Below are positions 4,773 to 12,662 of a stretch of 21,643 bases of DNA, piece by piece. Position numbers and translations under genes: made by a program. The stretch spans positions 1 to 21,643 of the forward strand of contig PCYB01000027.1 in the NCBI GenBank assembly GCA_002762845.1, written 5' to 3'. Every line of letters starts with the position of its first letter. Positions within the stretch are counted from its first letter, which is position 1. Under the pieces are notes generated by a model, which made no database searches, was not told the origin of the DNA, and saw only the letters and a list, made by a program, of their open reading frames with translations. This stretch comes from Candidatus Woesearchaeota archaeon CG10_big_fil_rev_8_21_14_0_10_36_11 (GTDB lineage: Archaea; Nanobdellota; Nanobdellia; Woesearchaeales; GW2011-AR9).

Positions 4773-6740
4773 CTACGAAAATAAAGGAATGATTACGTTA
4801 AGAAATAATTTGAACTCTTCTATAACTGATGTTGCTTCACCCAATATCACCATTTCTTGTTCTTTTGAGTAACTTTTTCCTTCTTTATCATACCACATTG
4901 TAGTAATTGTAAATTTATTCTTCGACCGAAGTGGAAATTCTATCAATTCAATATTTACATCCTTTCTCTGCACAATTTCTTCAATTTTTAACTTATTCTC
5001 AAAACCACGACTTTCAATAATGAATGTTATGTTTTTTGGAGTACTGAACGATATCTTTTCAAGTATAATCGGGATATTAATCACATCTCCAAAATGCATT
5101 GTCTCTGGATAATCAACAGTGACTTCTATATCTGGAGAATCTATAACACTATATTCAAATGACGATTTCTTTTCAATAAGATTATTCTGTGCACGTACAA
5201 TAATCTTATTCCATCCAACAGATTCACTGTCCATTGATGTCGTTATGGATACTTTTTGGTTAATAGGTACATCTACAGTACTGCAACTGTTCCCGACACA
5301 GAACTCAACTCCGTACAGATTAGTGTTTCCACTATTTTTCATCGAACATAATATATCAACAACGTCTTCTTGCTTGATCTCTGTTGGATATTCACACTCA
5401 AAAGAAACTTTTCGTGAATAACTCCTTTCTTCGTCCTGTACTGTAAGAGATTCTATATCTTCTTTTGCATATACATTCATTTTTGTTTGTGCAGTGAACG
5501 AATCTTTAACTGAAACGTTCTTTTCAGAATAAATTATTGTGGGAAACGTGTATCTAAACGATTCATCAAGGTTCTCAGCAAGTTTTATTATCCAAAATGT
5601 TTCACGCACTTCATCTGGTTGAAGAAGAATAGTTCTTTTATTTCTTCCAACAATTTCTATTTCTTTCGGAACAGCAAGTTGCACAGTTGTCGCGGCGTAA
5701 TATGGTTTATCGTTCTTAATAATACCTTTTACAAGGTTATAACTTCCAAAACCAATTTCGTGAGAAAGAATCTCTTGCTCAAGAAAGATTTCTGGTTCTG
5801 TTCTTATTCCTTTATCGTACACGTCTACATTAAATGAAAGAGGTTGTGTTTCAAGAAGAACATTACTTGCAAGCCATTCAAATGTTGTTGCAGGTTCGGC
5901 TGGATCGAAACTGTCACGCAATTTTATATGTGTGACGTCAACATACCCATACTCGCCAAATGCAATATCAAAACTTAACCATCCAATGTTCGGAAAGTAT
6001 ACTTCTGCCCACCCATGTGGTTGCCAATTCTCTTCAAATAATTCTGAGGTAGTATAACTTATACCTGAAACGAACCGTGCGGGAATTCCTAACGATCGCG
6101 CCATTGCAACAAAGAGGGACGTCATTTCATCACACACTCCCTGTTTGTTTTCTAACACCCACGACGCTTTCTGTGATACTTGTGCTGTTAACGTATTAAG
6201 GTCATACTCAACATTCATTTCAACCCATTCTGCAAGTTTAAATGCAACTTTAAACAAATCATCCTCGCCTTCAGCAAGTTCTGTTGCCTTTGTAATTATA
6301 CTTGGATCTTCTGAGTCAATTGTATATGTTGATAGTATATATTCTTCATATCCTTGTATGTCTCTTGGATGTATTGGAAAAGGCACTTTGTATCGTACTT
6401 CATTTCGCTCATTTTCAGTTTGTATAATTGTTGAATACCCAAACTCTTTCTCTCCAAGTGTGGGGGTGTTCCACGTAAATATAATACTATTACCACTTAC
6501 CTCGCCAGTACTTTCCCATGTTTGTATTGATTGTCTATAATCTTCCCCGGGATACAGAAGGAGTTCAGCAGACGCCTTCCGAACATCATAATTGTCTCTT
6601 TCATTTGTAAGTCTAAATCCCCCATTTACATTTAACACAATTTCTAATGAATCGTACAAGTAAAGATTATTGTCTTCTAATTCTGCCGTTGCTATTTGAA
6701 TGCAAAGCAAGAAGATAACACAAACCAATATCCTTTTCAT
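4773..6740 (-). CDS. Secreted transglutaminase-like protein
   Basis: A 655-residue exported protein. Residues 1-19 are a signal peptide (Lys-Arg, a hydrophobic core, then Ala-Thr-Ala). A transglutaminase-like (papain-fold) core spans about 150-270: Cys203 in GVCDEM, His232 in PHGWAEV and Asp248 in SFDIAFG form a complete triad. The remainder (about 280-640) looks like beta-sandwich extracellular modules with one Cys-rich stretch (CSMKNSG... CVGNSCS). The C-terminus ends in a short hydrophobic stretch that may be too short to span a membrane. Archaeal transglutaminase-like proteins are usually cell-surface proteases or cross-linking enzymes. The start at 6740 is supported by a TATA box 26.5 nt upstream; an upstream ATG at 6809 would overlap the ThiI promoter. 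Activity is inferred. Confidence 0.82.
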   Translation of the reverse strand: MKRILVCVIFLLCIQIATAELEDNNLYLYDSLEIVLNVNGGFRLTNERDNYDVRKASAELLLYPGEDYRQSIQTWESTGEVSGNSIIFTWNTPTLGEKEFGYSTIIQTENERNEVRYKVPFPIHPRDIQGYEEYILSTYTIDSEDPSIITKATELAEGEDDLFKVAFKLAEWVEMNVEYDLNTLTAQVSQKASWVLENKQGVCDEMTSLFVAMARSLGIPARFVSGISYTTSELFEENWQPHGWAEVYFPNIGWLSFDIAFGEYGYVDVTHIKLRDSFDPAEPATTFEWLASNVLLETQPLSFNVDVYDKGIRTEPEIFLEQEILSHEIGFGSYNLVKGIIKNDKPYYAATTVQLAVPKEIEIVGRNKRTILLQPDEVRETFWIIKLAENLDESFRYTFPTIIYSEKNVSVKDSFTAQTKMNVYAKEDIESLTVQDEERSYSRKVSFECEYPTEIKQEDVVDILCSMKNSGNTNLYGVEFCVGNSCSTVDVPINQKVSITTSMDSESVGWNKIIVRAQNNLIEKKSSFEYSVIDSPDIEVTVDYPETMHFGDVINIPIILEKISFSTPKNITFIIESRGFENKLKIEEIVQRKDVNIELIEFPLRSKNKFTITTMWYDKEGKSYSKEQEMVILGEATSVIEEFKLFLNVIIPLFS

Positions 6741-6762
6741 GGATGTTATTGTTCTTATGATT

Positions 6763-6770
6763 GTTATAAA
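6763..6770 (-). promoter_or_regulatory. TATA box of the transglutaminase-like gene
   Basis: Minus-strand TTTATAAC is centred 26.5 nt before the ATG at 6740, implying a leaderless transcript. Confidence 0.65.
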
Positions 6771-6792
6771 TGTTTTTGTTAGTTTAGTAAAA

Positions 6793-6800
6793 CTTTTAAA
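6793..6800 (+). promoter_or_regulatory. TATA box of the ThiI-like gene
   Basis: CTTTTAAA is centred 26.5 nt before the ATG at 6823. Its centre is 30 nt from the divergent TATA box at 6763-6770. Confidence 0.6.
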
Positions 6801-6822
6801 CTTGAACAATCAACACCATTTA

Positions 6823-7440
6823 ATGCAAAGAGGTATAGCATTATTATCTGGTGGAATAGATTCGCCCGTTGCGATTCATCTTATGAAAGAAAGGATGGAC
6901 ATAGTTGCAGCACATTTCCATCAACAACCATTAACGGATGAAAAAGAAGTGGAAAAAGTTAAAGAGTTGTCTAAAATTCTTGGTATTACAAAAGTATATC
7001 TCATTCCCTTCATCACTGTATTAAAAGCGTTGACTGAAAAGTGTACTCATAAAAACTATTTCATTCTGTCAAAAATTGCCATGTTTAAAGCTGCAGAATT
7101 AATTGCAAAGAAAGAAAAAGCAATGTTTTTGATAACTGGCGAAAATCTTGCACAAGTTTCGTCTCAAACCCTTAGCAATTTAACAACAATTACAAAAAAT
7201 GTATCACTTGAAATAGTACGGCCACTTTTAACGTACGATAAACATGAAATTATTACACTCGCAAAGAAAATTGGCACGTATGAGGTATCTTCAGGACCTG
7301 AAATATGTTCATTGTTAGGGCCAAAACATCCTGCAACGACATCAAATACGAAAGATATTGCGCAGGAACTACACAATATTAACTTGTTAACATTATTACA
7401 AGAAAGTGTGTTACATTCTGAGTGTGTTATTCTAAGGTAG
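6823..7440 (+). CDS. thiI: ThiI-type PP-loop ATPase, minimal form (possible tRNA 4-thiouridine synthase)
   Basis: A 205-residue protein matching the PP-loop domain of ThiI, which adenylates U8 of tRNA before sulfur transfer. The PP-loop SGGIDSPVA is at residues 9-17, and the ThiI signature TGENLAQVSSQTL follows in the middle of the protein. The C-terminal part has ICSLLGPKHPATT, matching the conserved Cys-containing GPKHP segment. The N-terminal ferredoxin-like and THUMP tRNA-binding domains of full ThiI are absent. The Cys-X-X-Cys that many archaeal ThiI proteins carry just before TGEN is replaced by Phe-X-X-Ser. The start at 6823 fits the TATA box; an ATG at 6700 lies inside the divergent gene. 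tRNA binding would need a partner, and another thiolation substrate is possible. Confidence 0.78.
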   Translation: MQRGIALLSGGIDSPVAIHLMKERMDIVAAHFHQQPLTDEKEVEKVKELSKILGITKVYLIPFITVLKALTEKCTHKNYFILSKIAMFKAAELIAKKEKAMFLITGENLAQVSSQTLSNLTTITKNVSLEIVRPLLTYDKHEIITLAKKIGTYEVSSGPEICSLLGPKHPATTSNTKDIAQELHNINLLTLLQESVLHSECVILR

Positions 7441-7489
7441 TAATATTTACACAAAGTTTAAAAGAAGAGCGCGTCTTTACCAGTTTTCA

Positions 7490-8344
7490 ATGGTTGAAAT
7501 CACAGTACATATTGATGGTGGGAATAGTCATTTCAATATTAATGACTTTTATGCGGTGGCAAGAGTTTCTGAAAAAGTTCAACAAGGGGCAGACATTTCA
7601 CTTTTAGATTTTGAAAAACGTCTCGTTCAAGTGTTAGCGGTTGAATATTTACATACATCTTTATCATTACCTTATTCACAAAGAGTTTCTGAAAAAGGAA
7701 TCGCTATTGGCTTACATTTTTGGAACATTGCGAGTATTTTCTGTGACGATGGAGATACTCCTGTCGAGGATATGCTTAGAGACGAAATAGGGTGGGATTC
7801 TTTTGGACCAAAGATTCTTGGTGAAGAAAGGGAACAGTTATGTTCGCACATCGTTCGCTTTCTGTACAAAGGTAATGTTGATTCAACATACTATAAAGTT
7901 ATACCACCCACAAGTATTGCTCTTCGTCATATTTTAAGACGTGGCCCATCTCCCGGAAAAGAATGGGAATCTGAACAAAACTATAACGCTGGTGTTCATG
8001 AAGCATCTACGCGTTTGTATGGGGTTCATTCAAATGAAAGGATTTTTGGTGGGGGTGCCCCATATGCACCAAGAATAACTGTTTGGGATAAAAACATTGA
8101 TCGTGGTGGTGACATTATTCTCGTGCCAAGTACACTTCCAGCAACGGCACGTCGTATTGAAAAAGATAGTCTTCAAATCCGCGGGTTTTCGTTTCGAGAA
8201 CAAGGAAAACTTAACGTGGTGATGCAAAATCTACGACAAGAGTCGAGAAGAGGGACACTTGATGTACGATATTACACACAAATTCGTCAATATCTTGAAA
8301 CAATCTTGTGCGCAACTCCACACAGAATGTTGTATCAACCATAA
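7490..8344 (+). CDS. Hypothetical protein, 284 residues
   Basis: I do not recognise this protein. It is soluble by composition, with no signal peptide or membrane segment. Visible traits: a beta-like start with Asp-Gly-Gly, an acidic stretch (CDDGDTPVEDML) near residue 90, a Gly-rich stretch (FGGGAPYAPR) near 186, and an Arg-rich helical C-terminus (from about 235). His, Arg and Asp are frequent, so an enzyme is possible. The ATG at 7490 is preceded by GTTTAAAA (7456-7463), centred about 30 nt upstream, so it is probably leaderless or has a leader of a few nt. It stands alone between the ThiI-like gene and the HD gene, all on the plus strand. Codon use resembles its neighbours. Confidence 0.75.
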   Translation: MVEITVHIDGGNSHFNINDFYAVARVSEKVQQGADISLLDFEKRLVQVLAVEYLHTSLSLPYSQRVSEKGIAIGLHFWNIASIFCDDGDTPVEDMLRDEIGWDSFGPKILGEEREQLCSHIVRFLYKGNVDSTYYKVIPPTSIALRHILRRGPSPGKEWESEQNYNAGVHEASTRLYGVHSNERIFGGGAPYAPRITVWDKNIDRGGDIILVPSTLPATARRIEKDSLQIRGFSFREQGKLNVVMQNLRQESRRGTLDVRYYTQIRQYLETILCATPHRMLYQP

Positions 8345-8354
8345 TTCTCAAAAG

Positions 8355-8364
8355 ATTAATAAAT
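8355..8364 (+). promoter_or_regulatory. TATA box of the HD/cysS pair
   Basis: ATTAATAAAT is centred about 27 nt before the ATG at 8387, implying a leaderless first gene. Confidence 0.55.
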
Positions 8365-8386
8365 ACTCCCCGCACTCTCTTCTAAT

Positions 8387-8953
8387 ATGAAACAACTTAC
8401 TAATTTTCTTTTTGAATTGGGAACTTTGAAGAATGTTAAACGGAGTGGCTGGTGGATAATTAACGTAAAGGATCCAGAAAATGTTGCTGAACATAGTTTC
8501 CGTGCAGGAGTCATTGGCTACCTGTTAGCTAACTTAGAACATGTTGATGTTCATAAAGTAACATTAATGGCATTATTTAACGATCTTCACGAAGCACGAC
8601 TGAACGATTTACATAAAGTAGGTCATCGATATATTGATTTCAAAACTGCTGAAACAAAAGCACATAAAGAACAGACAGAAACTCTTGGCGATATTGGAAA
8701 GAGTATGTTTTTGTTTCATGAAGAGTTTCAGCGGCAGCAAACAAAAGAATCAATAGTTGCACGAGATGCTGATTTGCTCGAGAATGCGTTCCAAGCAAAA
8801 GAATATATTGAAATCGGATATAAAGATGCACAAAACTGGATTGATAATATCTGGAAAGTTATTAAAACCGAATCTGCAAAGAAATTGTTGAAAGAGATTG
8901 AATCGACAAGTTCAAACGACTGGTGGAAAAATCTGAAAAAGATTGAAAGATGA
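8387..8953 (+). CDS. HD-domain phosphohydrolase-like protein with altered HD pair
   Basis: A 188-residue protein of the YfbR/HDDC2 group of HD proteins (nucleoside 5'-monophosphate phosphatases). His36 in VAEHSFRA is the first metal ligand, Asp129 in DADLLE the last, and Glu69 and Asp74 match the catalytic acid positions. At the central HD pair the sequence reads Phe-Asn65-Asp66, so the His ligand is Asn (codon AAC at 8579-8581, one base from His CAC). Metal binding may be weakened, or the protein may have another role. The leaderless start at 8387 is backed by the TATA box. Its stop overlaps the cysS start (ATGATG), so the two are co-translated. The family call is good; activity is uncertain. 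Confidence 0.8.
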   Translation: MKQLTNFLFELGTLKNVKRSGWWIINVKDPENVAEHSFRAGVIGYLLANLEHVDVHKVTLMALFNDLHEARLNDLHKVGHRYIDFKTAETKAHKEQTETLGDIGKSMFLFHEEFQRQQTKESIVARDADLLENAFQAKEYIEIGYKDAQNWIDNIWKVIKTESAKKLLKEIESTSSNDWWKNLKKIER

Positions 8954-10332
8954 TGGTACTTACATTATATAACACATTAACCAGAAAGAAAGAATCATTT
9001 GTTTCATTAAAGAAAAGTTCTGTCGGAATGTATTGTTGTGGTCCAACTGTGTATAATTATGCACACATTGGTAACCTCCGCAGTTATATCTTTGAAGATA
9101 TTCTACGGCGCGTTCTTGAATTTAATAAATTTAAAGTTAAACATGTTATGAACATAACTGATGTTGGTCATCTTACGTCAGATGCTGATAGTGGTGAAGA
9201 TAAAATGCTCAAAGGAGCAAAAAGAGAAAAGAAAACTGTATATGAAATTGCAGAGTTTTATACAAAATCGTTTAAAGAGGATATTAAGAGATTAATAATT
9301 CTTGAGCCAACTGTTTGGTGTAAAGCAACAGATCATATTACTGACCAAATTGAATTAATACAAACTCTTGAAAAGAAAGGGTTTACATATCTAGTCGGTG
9401 GCAATGTTTACTTTGATACTTCTAAACTGAAAGATTATGGGAAATTAGTAAAATTAGACTTGGAAGCAGATACTCAAGAAAGAGTGGAAGAAGATAAAAA
9501 CAAAAAAAATAAACATGATTTTGTGTTGTGGTTTACCAAATCTAAATTTCAGGATCAGGGAATGAAATGGAAATCCCCTTGGGGAGAAGGGTATCCTGGG
9601 TGGCACATTGAATGTTCTGCTATGTCCATGAAATATTTAGGAAAACAATTTGATATTCATTGTGGTGGTATTGATCATATTCCTGTTCACCATACGAATG
9701 AAATTGCACAATCAGAATCTGCTACTGGAACAAAACCGTGGGTGAAATATTGGTTACATAATGAATTCTTGGTGTTGAGCAAAGGAGAAAAGATGGCAAA
9801 GTCAGGTGATAATTTTATTACGTTACAAACGCTTGAAGAAAAAGGCTTCCATCCTCTTGACTACCGTTATTTCTGTTTAGGCACCCACTATAGAAAACCA
9901 TTAATGTTTAGTTGGGATGCGTTAGAAAGTGCAAAGAACGCCCGTACAAGATTGTTCGATAAAGTGTTAGAACATAAGAGTACTGTCGGCAAAGTGCCGA
10001 CAAAATATTCTACTCAATTTATGAAAGAAATAAATAATGATCTTAATACACCAAATGCGTTAGCGATTGTTTGGGATGTGTTTAAAGATAAAAAACTTAA
10101 AAGTAATGATTTGTATGCTACTTTAATATTATTTGATGAGGTTCTTGGTTTAGGTTTGAAAGGTATAAAGAAAGATAAGATTCCTCAAGACATTACGAAA
10201 CTTGCGAAAGAAAGATTACAAGCTCGACAAAACAAAGATTGGACAACATCAGACAAATTACGCGACGAAATTAACAGTTTGGGGTATGATATTGAAGATT
10301 CAGCAGAAGGATATACAATAAAAAAGAAATAG
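8950..10332 (+). CDS. cysS: Cysteinyl-tRNA synthetase
   Basis: A 460-residue class I synthetase that charges tRNA-Cys. It has the zinc-site Cys in MYCCGPTVYN (29-30), the HIGH-type motif HIGN at 39-42, GWHIECSAM with Cys222, HCGGIDHIPVHHTNE with the remaining zinc ligands (His247, His248, Glu251 region), and the KMSKS-type motif KMAKS at 281-285. A helical anticodon-binding region (about 310-410) and a short C-terminal domain follow. Length is typical (about 460). ATG codons at 8950 and 8953 both overlap the HD stop, so translation is coupled. KMAKS and HIGN are tolerated variants of the class I motifs. Confidence 0.95.
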   Translation: MMVLTLYNTLTRKKESFVSLKKSSVGMYCCGPTVYNYAHIGNLRSYIFEDILRRVLEFNKFKVKHVMNITDVGHLTSDADSGEDKMLKGAKREKKTVYEIAEFYTKSFKEDIKRLIILEPTVWCKATDHITDQIELIQTLEKKGFTYLVGGNVYFDTSKLKDYGKLVKLDLEADTQERVEEDKNKKNKHDFVLWFTKSKFQDQGMKWKSPWGEGYPGWHIECSAMSMKYLGKQFDIHCGGIDHIPVHHTNEIAQSESATGTKPWVKYWLHNEFLVLSKGEKMAKSGDNFITLQTLEEKGFHPLDYRYFCLGTHYRKPLMFSWDALESAKNARTRLFDKVLEHKSTVGKVPTKYSTQFMKEINNDLNTPNALAIVWDVFKDKKLKSNDLYATLILFDEVLGLGLKGIKKDKIPQDITKLAKERLQARQNKDWTTSDKLRDEINSLGYDIEDSAEGYTIKKK

Positions 10333-10366
10333 TCTTATTAAATTTATATCTCCCACAAACAAAACA

Positions 10367-10374
10367 TTTATTAA
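10367..10374 (+). promoter_or_regulatory. TATA box of the VKOR gene
   Basis: TTTATTAA is centred 28.5 nt before the ATG at 10399 but only 19.5 nt before the ATG at 10390, so 10399 is the better start. Confidence 0.45.
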
Positions 10375-10398
10375 GAAATATCTTAGTTTATGAAAGTT

Positions 10399-10818
10399 AT
10401 GAACAAACGAAAAATCGTTTTGTATAGTTTGATTGTTATATCATTACTAGGAATATTTTTATCTGGATATTTAACATATACACATTATAACCCTCCAACA
10501 GATGGAAGTGTTTGTGTCATTGGGGAAGAAGATTCATGTTCTTTAGTAACAACAAGTGTATATTCAAAAATATTTGGCATTCCTGTTGCTCTTTTAGGTA
10601 TTGCATGGTTTGTTATGTTAGGCTTTCTCACGATAACATTGTTTACGAATAAAAAGTATGCGCGGGAAATTTTTTCATGGACCATTCTTGGAGTTGTCTT
10701 CGTCGCGTACTTCATTTTTGCGGAGATTCAATTAAAAACAATTTGTATCATATGTACATACGTCCATATTTTAACAATAATCAGTTTTGTTCTATCGTAT
10801 ATTTTGTGGAAAAAATAA
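10399..10818 (+). CDS. VKOR-family membrane thiol oxidoreductase
   Basis: A membrane protein of about 139 residues with four predicted TM helices, belonging to the vitamin K epoxide reductase family, which reoxidises disulfide-forming thioredoxin-like partners using quinone. Numbered from the ATG at 10390, the loop pair is Cys42 and Cys50, the FGIPVALLG segment is at 62-70, and the active-site Cys-Ile-Ile-Cys is at 119-122 in the last helix region. All four redox cysteines are present. It has no fused thioredoxin domain and no DsbA-like partner lies in the window. The start is set by the TATA box at 10367-10374; the ATG at 10390 is the alternative and adds three residues. It supports disulfide-bonded exported proteins. 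Confidence 0.88.
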   Translation: MNKRKIVLYSLIVISLLGIFLSGYLTYTHYNPPTDGSVCVIGEEDSCSLVTTSVYSKIFGIPVALLGIAWFVMLGFLTITLFTNKKYAREIFSWTILGVVFVAYFIFAEIQLKTICIICTYVHILTIISFVLSYILWKK

Positions 10819-10858
10819 CACTTACCATGTCTTTATAATTTTGTACGTAACGGAAACA

Positions 10859-10866
10859 TTTATTAA
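10859..10866 (+). promoter_or_regulatory. TATA box of the transketolase operon
   Basis: TTTATTAA predicts a transcription start near 10889. The leader then carries AGGGGAAG (10896-10903) as a Shine-Dalgarno just before the ATG at 10905. Confidence 0.5.
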
Positions 10867-10904
10867 AACTATTCTCTTTTCAATAAATACAAAAAAGGGG
10901 AAGA

Positions 10905-11735
10905 ATGAAGACATTAACAAACGTTAAAGATCTTCAATTAATGGCAAATACTATCCGACAGGACATTATAAAGTCGTTGATTGAAGCGAAATCTGGACAT
11001 TCTGCGGGACCGTTAGGTATGGCAGACATTTTTACCGCCCTTTATTTTACTATCCTTACGCATGATCCTAAGAAACTACGGTGGAACAATCGTGATAGGG
11101 TAATTCTTTCCAATGGTCATATTTGTCCTGTACTGTATGCGACGATGGCAAATGCAGGCTATTTTCCAAAACAAGAACTCATGACGTTGCGAAAACTAGG
11201 AACACGGTTACAGGGACATCCAAGTAAAATAGATTTACCTGCACTTGAACTCTCGACTGCATCTTTAGGTCAGGGTTTGGGAGTAGCTGTTGGAATGGCG
11301 TTAGCTGCCAAATTGAATTCCCAAAAACATACAGTTTATTGCATCTCGAGTGACGGTGAACATGACGAGGGTTCAACATGGGAAGCAATCAATGCTGCAC
11401 AGAAATATAAACTGAACAATTTAATTAATATTATCGACAGAAATAACATTCAAATCTCTGGATATACCAATGATGTCTGGCCGTTAGGCTCGCTCAAAAA
11501 GAAGTACCAAACTCATAATTGGAAAGTGTTTGAAATTAATGGTCACAATTTCAAACAAATAATTTCTACTCTTACAAAAGCACAAAAAATCGATCGACCG
11601 GTATGTATTATCGCTAATACTATTCCTGGCAAAGGCGTTTCTTTTATGGAACACACGTTTGAATGGCATGGTAAAGTTCCTCAAGGTGAAGATGCAAAAC
11701 GTGCACTCAAAGAATTAGGTACATACAATGGTTGA
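10905..11735 (+). CDS. Transketolase, N-terminal subunit
   Basis: A 276-residue protein equal to the thiamine-diphosphate-binding half of transketolase, which moves two-carbon units between sugar phosphates in the non-oxidative pentose phosphate pathway. Motifs are GHSAGPLG (31-38), SNGH (69-72), STASLGQGLG (118-127), and the TPP/metal motif with Asp150-Gly-Glu and Asn180 at its end. The usual first Gly of GDGE is Ser here. The C-terminal half is a separate gene overlapping by 8 nt, the standard archaeal split arrangement. A Shine-Dalgarno (AGGGGAAG) precedes the ATG. Confidence 0.93.
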   Translation: MKTLTNVKDLQLMANTIRQDIIKSLIEAKSGHSAGPLGMADIFTALYFTILTHDPKKLRWNNRDRVILSNGHICPVLYATMANAGYFPKQELMTLRKLGTRLQGHPSKIDLPALELSTASLGQGLGVAVGMALAAKLNSQKHTVYCISSDGEHDEGSTWEAINAAQKYKLNNLINIIDRNNIQISGYTNDVWPLGSLKKKYQTHNWKVFEINGHNFKQIISTLTKAQKIDRPVCIIANTIPGKGVSFMEHTFEWHGKVPQGEDAKRALKELGTYNG

Positions 11736-12639
11736 ACAGAAATCTACGCGTCAAGGGTATGGCAAGGCTTTATTAGAATTGGGTAAAAACAAAAAAGTTA
11801 TTGCGTTATGTGCAGATTTAAACGAATCAACACAAGTAACACATTTTGCTCAAAAATATCCCTCGCGGTTCTTTCAATGTGGTGTTGCTGAACAAAACAT
11901 GATTTCTATGGCAGCTGGTTTTGCGTTGGAAGGATTTATTCCTTTTGCATCGTCATTTGGTGTTTTTCTTCCTATGCGGTGTCTTGACCAAATAAGAATG
12001 TCTGTTTGTTATAATAAAGCAAATGTTAAACTTGTCGCTACACATTGTGGTTTGAGTACGGGTGCTGATGGCGCATCTCATCAAGCGTTAGAGGATGTTG
12101 CTGCTCTTCGTTCACTTCCAGGCATGACAATAATTGAACCTGGTGATTATGAACAGGCCGTTCAAGCAACACGTGCCATTGCTAAGCATAAAGGTCCCGT
12201 GTACTTGCGGTTACATCGAACAAAATCTCTTCCATTACCAAAATGCTCATTTAAAATTGGAAAAGCTCAACTTTTACAAAAAGGAACAAAAGTAACAGTA
12301 ATTGGTTCCGGCCCAATATTGAATGAAGTGTTGAACGCAAAACTCAATTTTAAACCAGAAATAATTAATTGTCATACCATTAAACCACTTGATACAAAAA
12401 CAATTTTAAGATCCGTTACAAAAACTAATAAAGTATTGGTTGTACAAGACCATCAAGTTAGTGGGGGGTTATGTTCTGCAATAGCCGAGTTATTATCTGT
12501 ACAGCACCCCTGTAAAGTTGATTTTGTTGGTGTTTCTGATACCTTTGGTGAGTCAGGTCAACCTGGCGAGTTATGGGATAAGTATGGGCTGAGTGCAACC
12601 CACATATCCCAAAAAATACTTAAACTCTGTAAAAAGTAA
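11728..12639 (+). CDS. Transketolase, C-terminal subunit
   Basis: A 303-residue protein holding the Pyr and C-terminal domains. Glu55 in CGVAEQNM is the catalytic Glu that contacts the TPP aminopyrimidine ring. SSFGVFLPMRCLDQIR and THCGLSTGADGASHQALEDVA are family signatures, and VVQDHQVSGGLCSAIAE leads the C-terminal domain. The ATG at 11728 lies inside the end of the N-terminal gene (8-nt overlap), giving coupled translation of the two subunits in equal amounts. The two together should form a heterotetramer. 1-deoxyxylulose-5-phosphate synthase is a possible alternative relative, but the split and the motifs favour transketolase. Confidence 0.92.
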   Translation: MVEQKSTRQGYGKALLELGKNKKVIALCADLNESTQVTHFAQKYPSRFFQCGVAEQNMISMAAGFALEGFIPFASSFGVFLPMRCLDQIRMSVCYNKANVKLVATHCGLSTGADGASHQALEDVAALRSLPGMTIIEPGDYEQAVQATRAIAKHKGPVYLRLHRTKSLPLPKCSFKIGKAQLLQKGTKVTVIGSGPILNEVLNAKLNFKPEIINCHTIKPLDTKTILRSVTKTNKVLVVQDHQVSGGLCSAIAELLSVQHPCKVDFVGVSDTFGESGQPGELWDKYGLSATHISQKILKLCKK

Positions 12640-12662
12640 ATTCAAAATAATCTTCTCTAATT

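Noticed and set aside
4742..4775. Readthrough of the TAG stop of the transglutaminase-like gene into a basic tail (DERYKRIKK)
   Set aside because: Other genes here also end in TAG with no sign of recoding, and the preceding hydrophobic stretch is too short to demand a cytoplasmic tail. Probably chance.
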